Positions 19,972-30,304 are shown, numbered from the stretch's first letter. The stretch is DNA of 64,000 nt from Rheinheimera sp. 1928-s (GCF_029269265.1 NZ_JARIXP010000002.1:483469-547468); one strand, 5' to 3'. Notes: generated by a model not told the origin, from the letters alone. Made by a program: numbers and translations.

Positions 19972-19987
19972 AATTGGTCTGACCATT
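19972..19987. promoter_or_regulatory. PdhR operator, distal
   Basis: AATTGGTCTGACCATT, a second near-palindromic copy 145 bp upstream of the first; the spacing would allow DNA looping or control of a distal promoter. Confidence 0.7.
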
Positions 19988-19996
19988 AACATTAAA

Positions 19997-20197
19997 GACA
20001 TACCATCCTTCCATGGACATCGTCGCAACAAGAGCCCGGCCTCCGCCAGACGCGAAGGCGTGATACCGGCGAAATGCCAAACTGTTGGCATTTCGAAAGA
20101 CCGCTATCACCCTACAGTTGCGACATACCGTCCTTCCATGGACATCGTCGCAACACTGTTCCCTACAGTTGCGACATACCGTCCTTCCATGGACATA
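19997..20197. repeat. Cluster of palindromic intergenic repeats
   Basis: Three copies of a unit containing GACATACCGTCCTTCCATGG: 19997-20030 (one mismatch, ACCATCC), 20110-20160 and 20161-20197. The last two are head-to-tail with a 51-bp period. A full unit is itself a hairpin: GTTGCGAC...GTCGCAAC outer stem (8 bp) with inner GTCC/GGAC. Between copies 1 and 2 lies another perfect hairpin, CGAAATGCCAA-ACTG-TTGGCATTTCG (20070-20095). No open frame, no spacer variation of CRISPR type. A REP/BIME-like element is the likely class. Confidence 0.75.
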
Positions 20198-20220
20198 AAA
20201 AAAGCAGCCGAAGCTGCTTT
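20198..20220 (-). terminator. Terminator downstream of ampE
   Basis: AAAGCAGC-CGAA-GCTGCTTT; followed by TTTTTTT in the minus-strand direction. It ends ampD-ampE. Confidence 0.82.
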
Positions 20221-20236
20221 CTTTTGTTTCTTCTGT

Positions 20237-21127
20237 TTAGCCCAACCAGCCTGACAAGGTCAGCACTGCTACTAAAGCAAGGAAAAACAGCACATTACGT
20301 TTAGCCAGTTGCACCATACAGGCGGTTTCTTCCGCGCAGTTATAGGCATCATCAGGCAAAGGTTCTGCCGCTTTAGCGACACTGGTAATGACAGTAGTGG
20401 ATGGCGTACTGAAGTCACCCAAAAATGCCAGCAGCGCAGCGGATGCACGGGAGAAATGCCCAACCAAAGCTAAACCTACCCCAAATAAACGGGCTGGTAC
20501 CCAGTCGGCCCAGAACATGACCTGCTGGAATGCAACAGGAATATCAGGAGCTGTTTCAACAAATTCAGCGGTTTCTGCGTCGTCAGTTTCTGCCAGTGTC
20601 ACTGGTTTATCCCAACTGACAGGTTCGTTCAGTTGACGCAATAAAGCATAAGTAATAGCACCAGCTCCACCTAAAAGGGCGAACCAGAACAATACAGCGG
20701 CATAATAACGAAAGTTCAGCCACACCAGACGTTGACCATAACTCAACTCAGCATCTGTTAAGCCTGCGTCCTTGCTTAACTGCTGCATTGTTAAAAAAGC
20801 CGCTTCGTTATCTGCTCTTTCACTGGCATTTAAATACTGCTTATAGAGTTGGCGGTAGTGCCAGCAGCCAATACACACCAGCAGCACCAAGGTATTCAGC
20901 ACCAGGCTTACCAGACTGCTGCCAATCAGCCACAGCACCAGGGCATACAGAATACCGGGTAACAGCAGCCACAGGTATTGACCTTTGCTGTCATCTGACA
21001 GTTTAGATAAGCCAGAACTGTGGCTCAGAGACTGGTACTTTTTGGCATAAAACGAAAACTGCCAGGCCTCACTGCGAACCGCCAGCCGTTCAATGATTAA
21101 GGCGATAAGCATACTGATCAAGGTCAT
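20237..21127 (-). CDS. ampE: AmpE-like inner-membrane protein
   Basis: 296 residues with about four hydrophobic segments (near 50-85, 140-165 and the extreme C-terminus). The N-terminus MTLISMLIALIIERL and the motif WADWVPARLFGVGLALVGHF...FLGDF match E. coli AmpE (DWVPVRLAGVVYALIGH, recalled). AmpE is an accessory of the beta-lactamase induction and murein recycling locus, also grouped with CobD-like proteins; its biochemical role is unclear. The ampD stop abuts its ATG, so the two are translationally coupled. Confidence 0.88.
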   Translation of the reverse strand: MTLISMLIALIIERLAVRSEAWQFSFYAKKYQSLSHSSGLSKLSDDSKGQYLWLLLPGILYALVLWLIGSSLVSLVLNTLVLLVCIGCWHYRQLYKQYLNASERADNEAAFLTMQQLSKDAGLTDAELSYGQRLVWLNFRYYAAVLFWFALLGGAGAITYALLRQLNEPVSWDKPVTLAETDDAETAEFVETAPDIPVAFQQVMFWADWVPARLFGVGLALVGHFSRASAALLAFLGDFSTPSTTVITSVAKAAEPLPDDAYNCAEETACMVQLAKRNVLFFLALVAVLTLSGWLG

Positions 21128-21682
21128 TTATCTATTCTCCTTTAACGCAGATTGATAACGGCTCCAGTCAAATGACGGGCCTGGATCGGTTTTCCGACCC
21201 GGTGCAATCTGCTGATGTCCCACAATACGTTCCAGACTAATAGCCGGAAAGTCTTGCATCAGTTGTCTGGTTAACAGCACCAGACTTTGGTACTGCGCAT
21301 CGGTATAAGGCTGATGCTCAGTACCTTCTAACTCAATTCCTATCGAAAAATCGTTACAGTTTTGTCGTCCGTCAAATTCCGATAGGCCTGCATGCCAGGC
21401 TCTGTGCCGAAAGGGCACATATTGCTTGATTAAGCCGTCTCTAAAAACAACACAATGAGCAGAAACTCTCACTCCCGCTAAGTCAGCGAAACTGTTATCG
21501 GCACTGGTGTCCAATACACCCATAAATAAATCATCAATGTAACTGTTGCCAAACTGACCAGCAGGCAAGCTGATGCAATGGATCACCAACAAACTGATAT
21601 CACAGTCTTGTGGTCGTCTGTTCCAATGCGGACTGGCACGCTGTTCAAGTTCAATCGGAACTTGCTGTTGATTTAACGCCAC
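21128..21682 (-). CDS. ampD: 1,6-anhydro-N-acetylmuramyl-L-alanine amidase
   Basis: Cytoplasmic zinc amidase of murein recycling; its loss derepresses ampC in bacteria that have AmpR. Zinc ligands are seen in LLVIHCISLP, in VGHQQIAPGRKTDPGP (His and Asp), and the RAWHAG and NDFSIGIELEGTE motifs are intact. The open frame runs back to an ATG at 21781 inside the divergent gene, but the GTG at 21682 gives 184 residues, the size of E. coli AmpD, and removes the overlap; I prefer it, although its ribosome binding site is weak. Confidence 0.92.
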   Translation of the reverse strand: MALNQQQVPIELEQRASPHWNRRPQDCDISLLVIHCISLPAGQFGNSYIDDLFMGVLDTSADNSFADLAGVRVSAHCVVFRDGLIKQYVPFRHRAWHAGLSEFDGRQNCNDFSIGIELEGTEHQPYTDAQYQSLVLLTRQLMQDFPAISLERIVGHQQIAPGRKTDPGPSFDWSRYQSALKENR

Positions 21683-21759
21683 AGTGTCAATCCCGTTTTG
21701 CAAATGCGCTTCATGCTCGGTTAAGCTGGAGCCTTTATTGTCAACCCTGAGACTTTGGA

Positions 21760-22278
21760 ATGCAAGCACATGACAATACAACTAAATTAGGTCGGTTCTT
21801 TAGCTGGATCAGTTGGCTGCTGTTGCTTGCCTTGCTGTATTGGTTTTTTGAAGATCAGATTTCGTTACAAATAAATCCAAATCAGCAGCTGCAAAGTCAG
21901 ATTGGCAGCAGTGGTGAAAAAGTCACCATATTAAAGCGTAACAAGGCTGGCCATTATGTCGGCACCGCCTTATTTAACGGTGTCCCGATGGAGTTTATGC
22001 TCGATACAGGCGCTACTGTAGTCGCAGTGTCAGAGCAGGCAGCACTCAAATTGGGCATGCCTAAAGGCCAGCGTTATCAAGTCAGCACAGCCAACGGACT
22101 GGCTGCAGCGTACGACAGCAGACTGAATAGCCTGCAACTGGGTGATATTGTGCTGACAGAAATACGCGCCAGTATTACCCCTGGCTTGCATGGCACAGAT
22201 ATTTTGTTAGGCATGAGTGCGTTAAAACAATTAGAATTCAGCCAACAACAGGATGAGCTGAAGCTAATCCAACGCTAA
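21760..22278 (+). CDS. Retropepsin-like aspartic protease, membrane-anchored
   Basis: 172 residues. A single N-terminal membrane segment (ISWLLLLALLYWFF) and a periplasmic-side clan AA domain with the active-site motif FMLDTGATVVAVS (DTGA) and the flap-like DILLGMSALKQLEF. This is the TIGR02281-type family of half-size aspartic proteases that must dimerise. The substrate is not known. Divergent from ampD and 49 bp before nadC. Confidence 0.85.
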   Translation: MQAHDNTTKLGRFFSWISWLLLLALLYWFFEDQISLQINPNQQLQSQIGSSGEKVTILKRNKAGHYVGTALFNGVPMEFMLDTGATVVAVSEQAALKLGMPKGQRYQVSTANGLAAAYDSRLNSLQLGDIVLTEIRASITPGLHGTDILLGMSALKQLEFSQQQDELKLIQR

Positions 22279-22321
22279 CTTTTAACAGGGCAAAGAGCCT
22301 GTTATTTTATCGGAATTATAA

Positions 22322-23197
<876 letters not shown>

Positions 23198-23313
23198 TCC
23201 ACTGACAGAGGGCTGTGTCCTACTGCACAGCCCTGGTCATTCGTCGCAGCAAACAGCAAAGTGGTAAAAGGCTGATACACTTTAATCAGTGTTTCCGTAG
23301 CGCTGTGATCCTT

Positions 23314-23976
23314 ATGAATCCTAGTCCACTCTTGCATGGCACTGTCTGTTACTGGCGTGATGACAAAGGTTTTGGGTTTATTACCACTGGCTCCGGCGAG
23401 CGGCTGTTTTTTCATATCCGGGATTTTGAAACCGCCCCCCAGCACAGACCACAGCAAGGCGATCTGCTCTGTTATCAATTGGGGCAGGATAAACAGCATC
23501 GTCCTTGCGCTTTGGCATTGCAATTTGCCTCAGCCAAAGATCCTGTGATCACTCCGTCAACCAAAACTACCAGCAACACTGAACCAGCTATTTATCAGAT
23601 CCAACATCAGGCCTGGTGTTTCCGTTACTTGTTTTTTGTGTTGTTACTGTTGTCTTTATTGGCCGGATCTTTTGTCTTTACCATGCCACTGTTTTATCTC
23701 GAAGCCAGTTTGTTTACCTATTGGCTGTATCAAATTGATAAAAAACTGGCGTGCAACGGACAACAGAGCCGTTTACCTGAAGAAAGTTTGCAGATGTTCA
23801 GCTTAATTGGCGGTTGGCCCGGAGCCTGGCTGGCGCAAAAACGTTTGCATCATAAAGTACATAAAGCGCCTTTTCAGCGAGAGTTTCGTTTTGTTATTTA
23901 TGGCAATAGTTGTTTTTTACTTTGGTTATTATCTGACTCCGGCTCCGCATTTTTGCAGAAAGTGGCACTGCTTTAA
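23314..23976 (+). CDS. Cold-shock domain plus DUF1294 membrane protein
   Basis: 220 residues from ATG 23314. Residues about 8-75 form a cold-shock domain (GTVCYWRDDKGFGFI with RNP1-like KGFGFI, then LFFHIRDFE). The second half has three to four hydrophobic helices and the DUF1294 pattern (YWLYQIDKKLA...LPEESLQMFSLIGGWPGAWLAQ). This fusion is common in gammaproteobacteria; it suggests a membrane-tethered nucleic-acid-binding protein, but no function is established. The 33-codon upstream extension lacks domain support. Confidence 0.83.
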   Translation: MNPSPLLHGTVCYWRDDKGFGFITTGSGERLFFHIRDFETAPQHRPQQGDLLCYQLGQDKQHRPCALALQFASAKDPVITPSTKTTSNTEPAIYQIQHQAWCFRYLFFVLLLLSLLAGSFVFTMPLFYLEASLFTYWLYQIDKKLACNGQQSRLPEESLQMFSLIGGWPGAWLAQKRLHHKVHKAPFQREFRFVIYGNSCFLLWLLSDSGSAFLQKVALL

Positions 23977-24147
23977 CAAAAATTCAGTGAGATAGCCATT
24001 AAAAATCAGTAATTTAACCACCAATTCACTTTTTTATCCGCTCTGTTTGCAACTGAAATTAAACATCAGAGCAAAGCTTGCTTAATAACAAATATTAACC
24101 AGAATTAAGTAGCCCCAACAGTGGGCATACCAATCAGGAGATGTTCC

Positions 24148-24522
24148 ATGAAACGTAATCAAGGTTTTACCCTTATTGAATTAATGATAGTTGTTGCGAT
24201 TATCGGTATTTTGGCTGCCATTGCTTTACCTGCTTATCAGGACTACACGGCCAAAGCCCGCGGCTCAAACGCAGTAGCTTCATTAGGTGGTCAAAAAATT
24301 AAAGTCGCCGAAGCTTATGCCACCAGTGGAGCTTTGGGCTGTACGGACTCTTCAGGTACAGCAATACCAAACTGCGGACCTGGCGGTGTATTGTCTTTAA
24401 CTTATGATGGTATTACTGCCACCATGACCCCCACTGCACCTGCTGCGGCTGGCCAGAATATTACCTGGGTTTGTGCCTTGTCAGGTGCTGGCGCCGTCCC
24501 CATTAAAGGTTGTGGCGTCTAA
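24148..24522 (+). CDS. pilA: Type IV major pilin
   Basis: 124-residue prepilin. Starts MKRNQG, cleaved by PilD before Phe, then the hydrophobic stalk [20 protein letters not shown] with Glu5. The globular head has two cysteine pairs; the C-terminal pair [16 protein letters not shown] forms the usual D-region loop. Start fixed by CAGGAG seven bases upstream and by the leader; the upstream extension is not real. First of pilABCD. Confidence 0.95.
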   Translation: MKRNQGFTLIELMIVVAIIGILAAIALPAYQDYTAKARGSNAVASLGGQKIKVAEAYATSGALGCTDSSGTAIPNCGPGGVLSLTYDGITATMTPTAPAAAGQNITWVCALSGAGAVPIKGCGV

Positions 24523-24542
24523 TATTTAGTCTCTCGCATCAG

Positions 24543-24568
24543 AAACGGCCCGTTCAGGGCCGTTTTTC
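24543..24568 (+). terminator. Terminator after pilA
   Basis: AAACGGCCC-GTTCA-GGGCCGTTT followed by TTCTC. It lets pilin be transcribed in excess of pilBCD. Confidence 0.85.
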
Positions 24569-24618
24569 TCAGGATAAAGCACGACCAGACAGGCCAAGCT
24601 CCACCACCGGGAATCTGT

Positions 24619-26316
24619 ATGGCATTAAATCCAAACTCAATATTATTAAAACGTTTACAGCAAGCTAATTTAGTTGATCCTCAGCACACCTCTAAACTGC
24701 TGCAGGAAAAAAGTCATCAGTATCAGACTATTGCTGATTTGCTGATTGGTGAAAAACTGATCCAGTCGAAGGCTCTGGCGGAAGCCGCCGCTGCTTTTAC
24801 TCTGCACAGCGCTTTGGATTTAGATTTTTTTGATATCAATGCGATCCCGGAACAGTTACGCAACGAAAAGCTTATTCGCAAACACCATATTCTGCCACTG
24901 AGCAAAAGACACAAAACCTTATTTCTGGCAGTGGTCGACCCTACTGATATGACGTCAGTGGAAGACTTTGAATTTAATACCGGCCTGAACGCAGAAATGA
25001 TAGTGGTGGAGTTTGATAAGCTGCACAAAGCCATCGACAAGTTGTTTGATACCACAGCCACCGACAGTTTTACCGACACCCAATGGGATTTGGCCAAAAT
25101 GGGCTTGGCGGGAGGTGATGAAGAAGAAACAAAAACTGTAGGTTCGGACAGTGAAGATCAGCCCATTATTACTTTTATCAACAAAATGCTGCACGACGCT
25201 ATTCGCAAAGGTGCTTCCGATTTGCATTTTGAGCCTTATGAAAAGAGCTATCGTATCCGTTTTCGTATTGACGGTATTTTGCACGAAGTGGCATCACCCC
25301 CTGTGGCTTTGTCAACGCGTTTGTCAGCCCGCTTAAAAGTGATGTCGAGATTAGACATAGCGGAAAAACGTGTGCCTCAGGATGGCCGCATTAAACTTAA
25401 GCTGTCACAGAAAAAGTCGATCGACTTTCGGGTCAGTACTTTGCCTACCTTGTGGGGCGAAAAAGTGGTGATGCGTATTCTCGACTCCGACAGCGCTATG
25501 CTGGGTATTGATATTTTAGGCTACGAGGCAGAACAGAAACAGCTGTATCTGGATGCTTTGTCTCAGCCACAAGGCATGATTTTAGTCACAGGCCCCACAG
25601 GTTCAGGTAAAACCGTGTCTTTGTATACAGGGCTGAATATTCTTAATACCGAAGAAACCAATATTTCTACAGCTGAAGATCCGGTTGAAATTAACCTGCC
25701 TGGTATTAACCAGGTGCAGGTGAATCCAAGAGCAGGCTTAACCTTCCCTTCGGCTTTAAAAGCATTTTTACGCCAGGACCCTGATGTCATTATGGTTGGG
25801 GAAATACGTGATCTGGAAACTGCAGAAATCGCCATTAAGGCCGCTCAAACCGGCCATTTAGTGCTCAGTACCTTGCACACCAACTCAGCGCCTGAAACCT
25901 TAACCCGTTTATTAAATATGGGAGTGCCTGCTTATAACGTGGCAAGTTCAGTCACGCTTATTATTGCTCAGCGTTTGGCTCGGCGCTTATGCAATCATTG
26001 TAAAGCCGCCGAACAACTGCCCGAGCAGGAAGCCTTAAAACAAGGTTTTTTGGCAACCCAACTCAGCCAGCTCAAACTCTTCAAGCCTGTGGGCTGTGAT
26101 CACTGCACTGGCGGCTACAAAGGCCGTTTGGGCATCTATGAAGTGATGCCTATTACAGCTCAAATTGCCGCTAAAATTATGGCAGGCGCTAATTCGCTGG
26201 ATATTGCCGCTCAGGCTCAAACCGAAGGTTTTCCGAACCTACGCCAGTCAGCGTTGAAAAAAGCAGCAGCAGGGCTCACCAGCCTGGCAGAAGTGAACCG
26301 GGTGACTAACGCCTAA
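24619..26316 (+). CDS. pilB: Type IV pilus assembly ATPase
   Basis: Hexameric extension motor on the cytoplasmic face. 565 residues. N-terminal MshEN domains, Walker [16 protein letters not shown], Asp box region [20 protein letters not shown], His box [12 protein letters not shown], and a zinc tetracysteine motif (CNHCK...[13 protein letters not shown]). Typical PilB order, followed by pilC. Confidence 0.97.
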   Translation: MALNPNSILLKRLQQANLVDPQHTSKLLQEKSHQYQTIADLLIGEKLIQSKALAEAAAAFTLHSALDLDFFDINAIPEQLRNEKLIRKHHILPLSKRHKTLFLAVVDPTDMTSVEDFEFNTGLNAEMIVVEFDKLHKAIDKLFDTTATDSFTDTQWDLAKMGLAGGDEEETKTVGSDSEDQPIITFINKMLHDAIRKGASDLHFEPYEKSYRIRFRIDGILHEVASPPVALSTRLSARLKVMSRLDIAEKRVPQDGRIKLKLSQKKSIDFRVSTLPTLWGEKVVMRILDSDSAMLGIDILGYEAEQKQLYLDALSQPQGMILVTGPTGSGKTVSLYTGLNILNTEETNISTAEDPVEINLPGINQVQVNPRAGLTFPSALKAFLRQDPDVIMVGEIRDLETAEIAIKAAQTGHLVLSTLHTNSAPETLTRLLNMGVPAYNVASSVTLIIAQRLARRLCNHCKAAEQLPEQEALKQGFLATQLSQLKLFKPVGCDHCTGGYKGRLGIYEVMPITAQIAAKIMAGANSLDIAAQAQTEGFPNLRQSALKKAAAGLTSLAEVNRVTNA

Positions 26317-26347
26317 GCCGATCAACAGAGCAGCAAGGATTAGAATC

Positions 26348-27568
26348 ATGGCCGAAGTAAAAGTAAAGCAGCTGGATATCTTCTTGTGGAAAGGCATTAA
26401 CAGACGAGGCAAAACCAGCAATGGTGAGATTAGAGCTGGTTCTGTGGCCGAAGCCAAAGCTTTATTACGTCAGCAAGGTTTTACCCCTTCGTCAGTGAAG
26501 AAAAAAAGCAAACCTCTGTCTTTTACTCAGCCCAGTATAAAATCTTCTGACATTTCGGTGGTCACCCGGCAAATTGCCACTATGTTGGGCGCCGGTGTGC
26601 CTTTAGTACAAAGTATCGATTTGATTGCCAGCGGTGCCAGCAATGAAACTTTGCGTCAGCTGATGGCAAAAATTTCTGTGAAAGTACAAGGAGGTACGCC
26701 TCTGTCTGAGGTGCTGCGTGAACACAAAGACTATTTTGATGAACTCTATTGTGATTTAGTGAAGTCCGGTGAGCAGTCCGGTGCTTTGGACAGAATTTTT
26801 GACCGCATTGCCGTTTATAAAGAAAAAGCCGAAGCGCTGAAGTCCAAAATAAAAAAAGCCATGTTTTACCCTATAGCCGTTATTGTGGTGGCAGGTATAG
26901 TCACCTCCATTTTATTAATTTTTGTAGTGCCCCAGTTTGCCGAAATTTTTGGCAGCATGGGGGCAGAACTCCCTGCTTTTACCTTGTTTGTCTTAGGTAT
27001 TTCTGATTTTATGCAAAGCTACTGGTACATAGTCTTGGGGGCCATCATAGCGGCGGTGTTTATTTTGTCTAAATCCTACAAAACCAGCCAGAGTTTTAAA
27101 GTCGCAGCAGATCACGCCATTTTAAAGATGCCTATTATGGGCATGATTTTAAATAAAGCCGCGGTGGCACGATACGCCCGCACTTTATCCACTACCTTTG
27201 CCGCTGGTGTGCCTTTGATTGAAGCTTTGGAGTCTGCTGCAGGGGCTGCTGGCAACGAAAAATACAGAGCCGCTATTTTGTCAGTACGCGAAGAGGTAGC
27301 AGCTGGTAATCAGATGCATCTGGCAATGAAAAATACCGCAGCTTTTCCAGAGATGGTGAATCAGATGGTGTCGATAGGCGAAGAGTCTGGCGCCTTGGAC
27401 AGTATGCTGGCGAAAGTGGCGTCAATTTATGAGCAGGAGGTCGACGATGCAGTCGATGGATTAACAGCCTTACTTGAACCCTTGATTATGGCCGTATTAG
27501 GTGTCTTAATAGGCGGACTTATTATCGCGATGTATCTTCCGATCTTCCAACTGGGCAGTATTGTGTAA
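26348..27568 (+). CDS. pilC: Type IV pilus inner-membrane platform protein
   Basis: 406 residues, with two T2SF domains (each with the VSIGEESGALD / VKSGEQSGALD motif) and three long hydrophobic segments. It couples PilB rotation to pilin insertion. Its TAA overlaps the pilD ATG by one base. Confidence 0.96.
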   Translation: MAEVKVKQLDIFLWKGINRRGKTSNGEIRAGSVAEAKALLRQQGFTPSSVKKKSKPLSFTQPSIKSSDISVVTRQIATMLGAGVPLVQSIDLIASGASNETLRQLMAKISVKVQGGTPLSEVLREHKDYFDELYCDLVKSGEQSGALDRIFDRIAVYKEKAEALKSKIKKAMFYPIAVIVVAGIVTSILLIFVVPQFAEIFGSMGAELPAFTLFVLGISDFMQSYWYIVLGAIIAAVFILSKSYKTSQSFKVAADHAILKMPIMGMILNKAAVARYARTLSTTFAAGVPLIEALESAAGAAGNEKYRAAILSVREEVAAGNQMHLAMKNTAAFPEMVNQMVSIGEESGALDSMLAKVASIYEQEVDDAVDGLTALLEPLIMAVLGVLIGGLIIAMYLPIFQLGSIV

Positions 27569-28449
27569 TGGATTTTTTCTCTCCTTTGGTGCAGGTGTTT
27601 GAACAATCAGCTGGGACCTTTTATGTAGTTGTGGTGCTGTTTAGTCTGGCTGTAGGCAGTTTTCTGAATGTTGTGATCTACCGTTTACCGAAAATGATGG
27701 AACTGGCCTGGCAACAGGACTACCAGCAGTACTTTGATCAAAACGCCGAGCAAACAAAAACCCGGTTTAATCTGGCTTTGCCGCATTCACATTGCCCGAA
27801 ATGTCAGCATCAGTTATCGGCTCTGGACAATATCCCTCTTGTCAGTTGGCTTATACTCAAAGCCAAATGCCGTTATTGCAAAGCGCCTATCAGCGTGCGT
27901 TATCCGGCTATTGAAGCCTTCACCGGCCTGTTGTCTTTGCTGGTTGCAATGCATTTTGGTGTAACAGAACAAACACTGATTTATTTGCTGGTGACCTGGT
28001 GTCTGATCGCCTTGTCTTTTATCGACATCGACAAAATGCTGTTGCCCGATCAAATCACTCAGCCGCTGCTATGGTTTGCTTTATTGCTTAGCGTGACAGG
28101 TTTTACTGTATCCCCCACTGATTCGCTGATTGGTGCTGCGGCGGGCTACTTAAGTTTATGGTCTGTGTTCTGGCTCTTTAAGCTGGTGACCGGCAAAGAA
28201 GGCATGGGTTATGGTGATTTTAAACTGCTGGCCATTTTTGGTGCCCTGCTTGGCTGGCAGCTGTTACCACTGATTATTTTATTATCCTCTGTAGTGGGTG
28301 CTGTGTTTGGTTCACTGATGCTGCTGGTTCAAGGCAAAGGCAAAGCAACACCAATTCCCTTTGGACCTTATATAGCGGCTGCAGGTTGGATTGCTATTTT
28401 ATGGGGTAAAGATATAACGGCCTGGTATCTTGGTACTATGGGTTTGTAA
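27568..28449 (+). CDS. pilD: Prepilin leader peptidase / N-methyltransferase
   Basis: 293 residues, polytopic. N-terminal methyltransferase domain with the two CxxC pairs (HCPKCQHQL and CRYCKAPIS), then the aspartate peptidase sites in FIDIDKMLLPDQI and GMGYGDFKLLA. Cleaves and N-methylates PilA and other type IV-like prepilins. Confidence 0.97.
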   Translation: MDFFSPLVQVFEQSAGTFYVVVVLFSLAVGSFLNVVIYRLPKMMELAWQQDYQQYFDQNAEQTKTRFNLALPHSHCPKCQHQLSALDNIPLVSWLILKAKCRYCKAPISVRYPAIEAFTGLLSLLVAMHFGVTEQTLIYLLVTWCLIALSFIDIDKMLLPDQITQPLLWFALLLSVTGFTVSPTDSLIGAAAGYLSLWSVFWLFKLVTGKEGMGYGDFKLLAIFGALLGWQLLPLIILLSSVVGAVFGSLMLLVQGKGKATPIPFGPYIAAAGWIAILWGKDITAWYLGTMGL

Positions 28450-28466
28450 AGAATGGGTCTTTAAGC

Positions 28467-29090
28467 ATGTCTGGATACGTTGTAGGCCTGACCGGTGGTA
28501 TAGGCAGCGGTAAAACCACCGTCGCCAATTTATTTCATGATTTAGGGATACAAAGTGTCGATGCCGATTTAGTGGCACGCGATGTGGTGATGCCGGGAGA
28601 ACCCGCCTTGGCGTCCATAGTCATGCATTTTGGTCAAAGCGTTCTGCAAAGCGATGGCCAATTGGATCGCGCTGCGCTCAGAGCCCGGATTTTCGCCAAT
28701 GAAGCCGAAAAACAGTGGCTGAATCAATTATTGCATCCGCTGATCCGCCAACGCTTGCTACAGCAATTAGCCGCCTGTAGCTCGGATTATGCCTTGCTGA
28801 TTGCTCCTTTACTGCTGGAAAACAATCTGCAAACTTATACGGACCGGGTGCTGGTTGTCGATGTGCCTGAAGAGCTGCAGCTCAGCCGCACTATGCAACG
28901 AGATCAGGTGCCTGCAGCACAAGTACAAAACATTCTGAACAGTCAGATAGCCCGGCCTGAGCGCTTGCGTCTGGCAGATGATGTACTGCTTAATACAGTG
29001 CCGGTTTTTGAGCTTCAACCGCAGATACAGCAGCTACATAGTCGTTATCAGCAGTTTGCCAAGGAAAAACTAGCAAAAAGCTCTACTTAG
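28467..29090 (+). CDS. coaE: Dephospho-CoA kinase
   Basis: Last step of CoA synthesis. 207 residues; P-loop GLTGGIGSGKTTVAN at the N-terminus, DADLVARDVV and the substrate segment HPLIRQRLLQ. Conserved position between pilD and zapD. Confidence 0.96.
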   Translation: MSGYVVGLTGGIGSGKTTVANLFHDLGIQSVDADLVARDVVMPGEPALASIVMHFGQSVLQSDGQLDRAALRARIFANEAEKQWLNQLLHPLIRQRLLQQLAACSSDYALLIAPLLLENNLQTYTDRVLVVDVPEELQLSRTMQRDQVPAAQVQNILNSQIARPERLRLADDVLLNTVPVFELQPQIQQLHSRYQQFAKEKLAKSST

Positions 29091-29128
29091 GTTTATGGTA
29101 ATGAACATTGTTAACAAATGTTTCAGTT

Positions 29129-29875
29129 ATGACTTCAATCATCTACGAACATCCGCTGAACGAAAAAGTACGCACCTATTTGCGGGTTGAGTACTTGTTT
29201 CAGCAAGTCACTAAGTTGCTACCACTGGAAACAGAATGGCAACAGCAGGGCTTTTTTACCTCACTATTTTCGTTGATTGAAGTATTGGAACGTAATGATG
29301 TTCGCCCTGACCTGATTAAAGATGTGGAGCGTTGCGAATCAGCTTTGGTGAACTGGTCGCGTCATCCTGCAATTTCAGATGAGATGCTGCAAAGCATGTT
29401 ACAAAAAGCGGTGCGGTTACAAAGTGACTTATTGCGTTGCGGAAAATTTGCCAATAGCTTAAAAGAAGATAAATTCCTCGCCCCACTGCGCCAACGTTTT
29501 TTCATCCCCGGTGGCACCTGTTATTTTGATTTGCCTCAACTGCAATACTGGTTTTCTCAGCCTTTAGCTCAACGTAAAAAAGCGGCGGTGGAATGGCTGG
29601 ATCAACTCTTTCTGGTTGAAACTGCCATTTCTTATGTGTTGACCTTTATTCGGGAGCGCGGCCAGTTTAAAGAGTTAACCGCTGAAAATGGCTTTTTCCA
29701 AAGTAACACCGAGCAGTTTGAATTACTGCGCATTGAGTACTCCATGGAATACCAAAGTTATCCCACCATCAGCGGTAACAGATACCGCTATGCGATACGT
29801 TTTATGCAGCTTTGCGACAGCTTAGGCCGTACCACTATGGATAAAGCTATTCCTTTTAAGCTAGCTTGTTGCTAA
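29129..29875 (+). CDS. zapD: Cell division protein ZapD
   Basis: 248 residues. N-terminus TSIIYEHPLNEKVRTYLRVEY, FFIPGGTCYFDLPQLQ, and the C-terminal SYPTISGNRYRYAIRFM and FKLACC match E. coli ZapD (YacF). ZapD binds the FtsZ C-terminal tail and bundles filaments. The TTG seven codons upstream is an unlikely start. Confidence 0.94.
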   Translation: MTSIIYEHPLNEKVRTYLRVEYLFQQVTKLLPLETEWQQQGFFTSLFSLIEVLERNDVRPDLIKDVERCESALVNWSRHPAISDEMLQSMLQKAVRLQSDLLRCGKFANSLKEDKFLAPLRQRFFIPGGTCYFDLPQLQYWFSQPLAQRKKAAVEWLDQLFLVETAISYVLTFIRERGQFKELTAENGFFQSNTEQFELLRIEYSMEYQSYPTISGNRYRYAIRFMQLCDSLGRTTMDKAIPFKLACC

Positions 29876-29900
29876 CCCAATCAACAAACAGTTGGTCATT

Positions 29901-29931
29901 CGGGACGGGCGGGTACAAGACCCGCCCCTAC
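29901..29931 (-). repeat. REP-like element 1
   Basis: Minus strand reads GTAGGGGCGGGTCTTGTACC and on to CGCCCG: a GTAG tetranucleotide followed by a GGGCGGGT / ACCCGCCC stem. It shares the GTAGGGGCG head and GCCCG tail with elements at 30248 and 55601. Confidence 0.75.
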
Positions 29932-30005
29932 TATTTATGCTCGCCTGAATTCTACAGTCTGCGGTACACTAGCGCACTTTTGTAAAGGCTGATGGAGAAA
30001 TACTA

Positions 30006-30236
30006 ATGGCAACTATCGTTAAATGCCCGACCTGCCAGAAAGAAGTCGTCTGGGGTCCTGAATCCGCTTTCCGGCCTTTTTGTTCTGACCGTTGTCGTTT
30101 AATAGATTTAGGCGCCTGGGCCAATGAAGAACATAAAATACCGGATAAAGGCCGTGCTGACTTACCACTATCTGAGCAGCAATTAGAACAGTTAGAAAAT
30201 GAGTTACTGGAGCAGGATAACGAATTTTTTAAATAA
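30006..30236 (+). CDS. yacG: DNA gyrase inhibitor YacG, zinc-binding
   Basis: 76 residues with a four-cysteine zinc site: CPTCQ at the N-terminus and [19 protein letters not shown]. coli YacG binds GyrB and inhibits DNA binding by gyrase. Conserved coaE-zapD-yacG order. Flanked by REP-like elements in opposite orientation. Confidence 0.95.
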   Translation: MATIVKCPTCQKEVVWGPESAFRPFCSDRCRLIDLGAWANEEHKIPDKGRADLPLSEQQLEQLENELLEQDNEFFK

Positions 30237-30247
30237 ATGGTTCAATT

Positions 30248-30279
30248 GTAGGGGCGACCTTTATGGTCGCCCGTCTACC
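30248..30279 (+). repeat. REP-like element 2
   Basis: GTAGGGGCGACCTTTATGGT and on to CGCCCG: GTAG followed by GGGCGACC / GGTCGCCC stem. It is inverted relative to element 1 and lies between yacG and mutT. Confidence 0.75.
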
Positions 30280-30304
30280 CGTTCAAACCGATCCCAAACG
30301 GCCG

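Noticed and set aside
19997-20197. CRISPR array
   Set aside because: Only three units, two abutting without spacers, palindromic fold and no cas genes.
23209-23234. Rho-independent terminator after nadC
   Set aside because: A good 9-bp stem, but no U-tract follows; kept only as a hairpin remark under nadC.
23977-24147. Sigma-54 promoter for pilA
   Set aside because: Sought because pilA is often sigma-54 dependent, but no GG-N10-GC pair with a good match was found.
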